5,053 nt of DNA, taken from contig VBLN01000443.1 of NCBI GenBank assembly GCA_005878685.1, positions 3,273-8,325 of the forward strand, given 5' to 3'. This document shows, in pieces, positions 1 through 5,053 of this stretch; within the stretch, counting starts at the first letter, position 1, and every line of letters starts with the position of its first letter. The stretch is from Deltaproteobacteria bacterium (GTDB lineage Bacteria; Desulfobacterota; Binatia; UBA9968). A program made the translations under genes and the position numbers. A model generated the notes under the pieces. The model was given only the letters and a program-made list of their open reading frames with translations, did not search any database and was not told the DNA's origin.

Positions 1-2785
<2,785 letters not shown>

Positions 2786-2804
2786 CAGCCTAGAGCTGAC
2801 TGCA

Positions 2805-3851
2805 CTATCTTCCTTTGGCCTTTTCCTTTTTCTCCGGAGCCGGCGGCTCGGTTCCGGTCCGCTTGACCCCCGCCTTTTCCAGAATTCTTCCCATTAGCTC
2901 CTTGGCGATATCAGGATGTCCTTTCAGGAATTCCTTGGCGCTCTCTCGGCCCTGACCGATTCTCTCGCCGTTAAAGGAGTACCAGGCTCCGCTTTTCTCC
3001 AAGATTCCCCTCTCACTTCCCAGATCGACGATCTCTCCTTCGTGGGAAATTCCCGTCCCGTACAGAATGTCGAACTCCGCCTCCTTGAAAGGCGGAGCGA
3101 GCTTGTTTTTGACCACTTTCACTCGCGTGCGGCCCCCGACGATATTTTCGCCCTCCTTGAGAGATCCTATCCGCCGAATATCCATGCGAACGGAGGCATA
3201 AAACTTGAGGGCGTTTCCCCCGGTCGTGGTCTCGGGGTTGCCGAACATGATGCCGATCTTCATTCGGATCTGATTGATGAAAGTCACCACTGTCTGCGAG
3301 CGCGATATCGTGGCGGTCAGTTTACGCAGGGCCTGGGACATGAGCCGCGCCTGAAGCCCCATATGGGCGTGTCCCATCTCTCCCTCGATCTCAGCCTTGG
3401 GCACCAAGGCAGCTACGGAGTCCACCACCAACACGTCGATCGCGCCGCTGCGAACCAAAGTCTCGGCGATCTCCAAGGCCTGCTCACCGTGGTCCGGCTG
3501 AGAGATTAGAAGATCGTCTGTTTTGACTCCGAGTTTCTTCGCATAGGCAAGGTCGAGGGCATGCTCCGCGTCGATAAAGGCACCCATCCCTCCCTCTCTT
3601 TGAGCCTCGGCAACGATCTGTAATGCCAGAGTTGTTTTTCCTGAAGCCTCAGGGCCGTAGATCTCAATCACTCGCCCGCGCGGCACTCCGCCCACTCCCA
3701 GAGCGATGTCCAGTCCGATGGAGCCCGTGGAGACCACAGCAATGTCTTTGATGACTCCCGCCTCTCCCAACTTCATGATCGCCCCTTTGCCGAACTGCCG
3801 TTCGATCTGACTGACTGCGAGGTCAATCGCCTTCTCTCGATTCACATCCAT
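2805..3851 (-). CDS. recA: RecA recombinase
   Basis: ATP-dependent DNA strand-exchange protein and SOS co-protease. It forms filaments on single-stranded DNA, pairs homologous strands and, in organisms with LexA, promotes LexA self-cleavage. The 348-residue product aligns without gaps to E. coli numbering through the core. Visible motifs are the Walker A loop GPEASGKT (66-73), catalytic Glu96 in FIDAEHALD, Walker B LVVD (141-144), loop L1 around 157-164, FINQIR with Gln194, loop L2 and [10 protein letters not shown] (208-217), and the interface lysines K248 and K250. Two positions differ from the common residues: His121 where Thr is usual (QPDHGEQ) and His161 where Asp is usual ([11 protein letters not shown]). 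The C-terminal tail (330-348) is Pro/Lys-rich rather than acidic. The ATG start has a strong Shine-Dalgarno. It lies between thpR and recX, and I could not recognise a LexA operator upstream within thpR. Confidence 0.99.
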   Translation of the reverse strand: MDVNREKAIDLAVSQIERQFGKGAIMKLGEAGVIKDIAVVSTGSIGLDIALGVGGVPRGRVIEIYGPEASGKTTLALQIVAEAQREGGMGAFIDAEHALDLAYAKKLGVKTDDLLISQPDHGEQALEIAETLVRSGAIDVLVVDSVAALVPKAEIEGEMGHAHMGLQARLMSQALRKLTATISRSQTVVTFINQIRMKIGIMFGNPETTTGGNALKFYASVRMDIRRIGSLKEGENIVGGRTRVKVVKNKLAPPFKEAEFDILYGTGISHEGEIVDLGSERGILEKSGAWYSFNGERIGQGRESAKEFLKGHPDIAKELMGRILEKAGVKRTGTEPPAPEKKEKAKGR

Positions 3852-3856
3852 GGCAT

Positions 3857-3863
3857 TCCTCCC
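3857..3863 (-). promoter_or_regulatory. recA ribosome binding site
   Basis: On the minus strand this reads GGGAGGA, a near-perfect Shine-Dalgarno five bases before the recA ATG (3849-3851). It is the strongest ribosome binding site in the window; thpR, recX and alaS lack a comparable one. This suggests recA is translated efficiently in its own right while its neighbours depend more on coupling. Confidence 0.8.
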
Positions 3864-3868
3864 TGATT

Positions 3869-4435
3869 TTAGCTGGACTGGCTTAGAGTCACCACCCCAA
3901 GCGGAGAGTAGACAGCTCCCTCTGACTTAACAACGCTCCTAAAAAAAACAACCTCTTTTATCTGGGACTCACCGAAGTGGTAGTCCTTATACCGCATAAG
4001 TTCCTCTTTTAGTAGCTCTGCCGGCCCGGCGAAGTTGCGCCAGCGCCCGAAGGTGAGGTGAGGTTTGAAATCCCTTTTCTCCCGGTCAAAACCAAACGCT
4101 TCTAATCCCTGTTCCACCGCCAGCGCCAAAGCTGTGAGCCTTTCTCCCTCTAAGCCTACCCAAAGCACCCTCGGCCTTCTTATATCAGGAAACACCCCAA
4201 TTCCTCTACTGACGACGGCGAAGGATGAAATGGACCGCAGCGCATGCTCCAGCGCGTTCATTATAGGCGAAACATCCTCTTCTTTAACTGCCCCAAGAAA
4301 CTTGAGCGTGAAATGAAAATTTTCTTGATCCACCCAGCGGATTCCTTTAAGGCTGCGCTTGAGTCGGGATTGAACTTCGGCAACCTTCTGAGCCACATCC
4401 GGGCTGAGCCGCACTCCGACAAAGGCACGAATCAC
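3869..4435 (-). CDS. thpR: RNA 2',3'-cyclic phosphodiesterase (2H phosphoesterase superfamily)
   Basis: Cytoplasmic 2H-family phosphoesterase that hydrolyses 2',3'-cyclic phosphate ends to 2'-phosphates. It was formerly called 2'-5' RNA ligase (LigT) from its in vitro activity. The 188 residues match the usual family length. Both catalytic HxT motifs are present: H41-F-T followed by LKFLG, and H126-L-T in KPHLTFGR. The N-terminal strand (IRAFVGVRL) and the C-terminal [10 protein letters not shown] segment are typical. The start is GTG (4433-4435) inside the cinA TGA stop; no strong Shine-Dalgarno precedes it, so coupling to cinA translation is likely. The stop is 17 bases before recA. In the 3' part the Val-Val-Phe-Phe codons create an eight-base homopolymer (3941-3948). 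The physiological substrate in bacteria is not settled; the family assignment is firm. Confidence 0.93.
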   Translation of the reverse strand: MIRAFVGVRLSPDVAQKVAEVQSRLKRSLKGIRWVDQENFHFTLKFLGAVKEEDVSPIMNALEHALRSISSFAVVSRGIGVFPDIRRPRVLWVGLEGERLTALALAVEQGLEAFGFDREKRDFKPHLTFGRWRNFAGPAELLKEELMRYKDYHFGESQIKEVVFFRSVVKSEGAVYSPLGVVTLSQSS

Positions 4436-5053
4436 TGCTTGCTGCCGTTCGTATTCGCTTCTAAGGCCGTTCTTAACCAGTTGAGCGCCGCCTGTGAGGC
4501 CGTCGCTATGATCCGCTCCCGCTCACCGCGAAAGTGAAAAAGCTGGGCATCGCATTGTTGGCGATCGGACAATCCCATCCATACAGTCCCTACGGGCTTT
4601 TCCGGACTCCCGCCGGTCGGGCCAGCAATTCCGGTAACGCTAAGCCCTATGTCTGCCTCGGCCCGCTCTTTAACTCCCTGGGCCATCTCCAAAGCGGTTT
4701 CGCGGCTCACCGCTCCGTGACGCTCTAAAGTAGTTTTCCGAACCCCGAGGAAACGGACCTTGGCTTCGTTAGAATAGACCACGGCGCCGCTCTTAAAATA
4801 GGCCGAACTTCCCGCCACGCGTGTTATCCGATGACTGATGAAGCCGCCGGTGCAAGATTCCGCAAGGGCCAAAGTCCAAGATTGCTTGAGCAGCAGCTGG
4901 CCAACGATTTCTTCTAGAACTTGCTCCCCTTCGGCGTAGATGTAAGAACCCAACAGCTCTCTAATACGGGCCCGCAGTTCGAAAAACTTGCTTTCCCCCT
5001 CTTTTCCTCCCCTAACCATTAAGCGCAGAGTGAGATCTGGAAGGTGCACGCGG
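4432..5053 (-). CDS. cinA: CinA family protein (nicotinamide-nucleotide amidohydrolase), 5' partial
   Basis: CinA-type protein whose C-terminal domain deamidates nicotinamide mononucleotide to nicotinic acid mononucleotide in pyridine nucleotide salvage (family knowledge). About 206 codons are visible. The PncC/CinA C-terminal domain is complete: AESCTGG with the family's catalytic Ser (4843-4863), an SNEAKVRFLGV stretch, GAVSRETALEMA, and the TGIAGPTGG loop (4609-4635). The roughly 50 residues before it match the middle linker/KH-like region of full-length CinA (LRLMVRG, then an ELLGSYIYAEGE stretch). The frame stays open to the right edge. The GTG at 5047-5049 is therefore probably an internal Val codon, and the MoaB-like N-terminal domain of a protein of about 420 residues should lie outside the window. 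It ends in TGA, overlapping the GTG start of thpR by 4 bases, which suggests translational coupling. A short stand-alone PncC is less likely because of the linker. Confidence 0.93.
   Translation of the reverse strand, partial: RVHLPDLTLRLMVRGGKEGESKFFELRARIRELLGSYIYAEGEQVLEEIVGQLLLKQSWTLALAESCTGGFISHRITRVAGSSAYFKSGAVVYSNEAKVRFLGVRKTTLERHGAVSRETALEMAQGVKERAEADIGLSVTGIAGPTGGSPEKPVGTVWMGLSDRQQCDAQLFHFRGERERIIATASQAALNWLRTALEANTNGSKQ

Noticed and set aside
2916..3509. Plus-strand open frame of 197 codons opposite recA.
   Set aside because: recA on the minus strand is unmistakable; the antisense translation has no recognisable domain.
3941..3948. Run of eight T on the thpR coding strand, considered as a terminator tail or slippage site.
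   Set aside because: There is no GC-rich hairpin before it, it lies inside the coding region as conserved Val-Val-Phe-Phe codons, and the frame is intact on both sides.
5047..5049. GTG as a true start of a short 205-residue PncC-like protein.
   Set aside because: The frame continues upstream to the window edge, and the first 50 residues match the linker of full-length CinA, so the real start is more likely outside the window.

Overview
The window carries one densely packed block of housekeeping and DNA-repair genes, all on the minus strand. In transcription order (right to left) they are cinA (5' end off the right edge), thpR, recA, recX and alaS (3' end off the left edge). Gaps are very short: cinA and thpR overlap by 4 bases, thpR-recA are 17 bases apart, recA-recX 19 and recX-alaS 10. 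There is no stretch over 20 bases without a gene, and I see no terminator, RNA gene, mobile element, CRISPR array or repeat family. The layout looks like one polycistronic transcript whose promoter lies beyond the right edge, although a promoter inside a gene cannot be excluded.

The organism is a bacterium with moderately high GC (impression, not computed). RecA is 348 residues and keeps E. coli numbering through all core motifs. AlaS has the N-terminal and catalytic style seen in Deltaproteobacteria (Desulfobacterota) and related uncultured phyla such as NC10/Methylomirabilota, and the cinA-thpR-recA-recX-alaS order fits that neighbourhood. This placement is inference from memory of the families, not from a search. 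Genes end with TAA (thpR, recX), TAG (recA) and TGA (cinA).

Roles: RecA is the recombinase and RecX its modulator, translated just downstream. CinA (NMN deamidase domain) and ThpR (2H phosphoesterase, RNA 2',3'-cyclic phosphodiesterase family) are common upstream partners of recA. AlaS is alanyl-tRNA synthetase.

The one striking anomaly is alaS. Its first 108 codons and its remaining 652 visible codons are both well conserved but lie in different frames. They meet at about 1958-1972, where roughly a dozen family residues are missing and a TGA stands at a conserved aromatic position. The rest of the gene is intact, with catalytic, zinc and editing motifs and no other stop, so this is either a very recent inactivation or a local sequence/assembly error. 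I found no convincing new biological system; this is otherwise an ordinary core-genome region.
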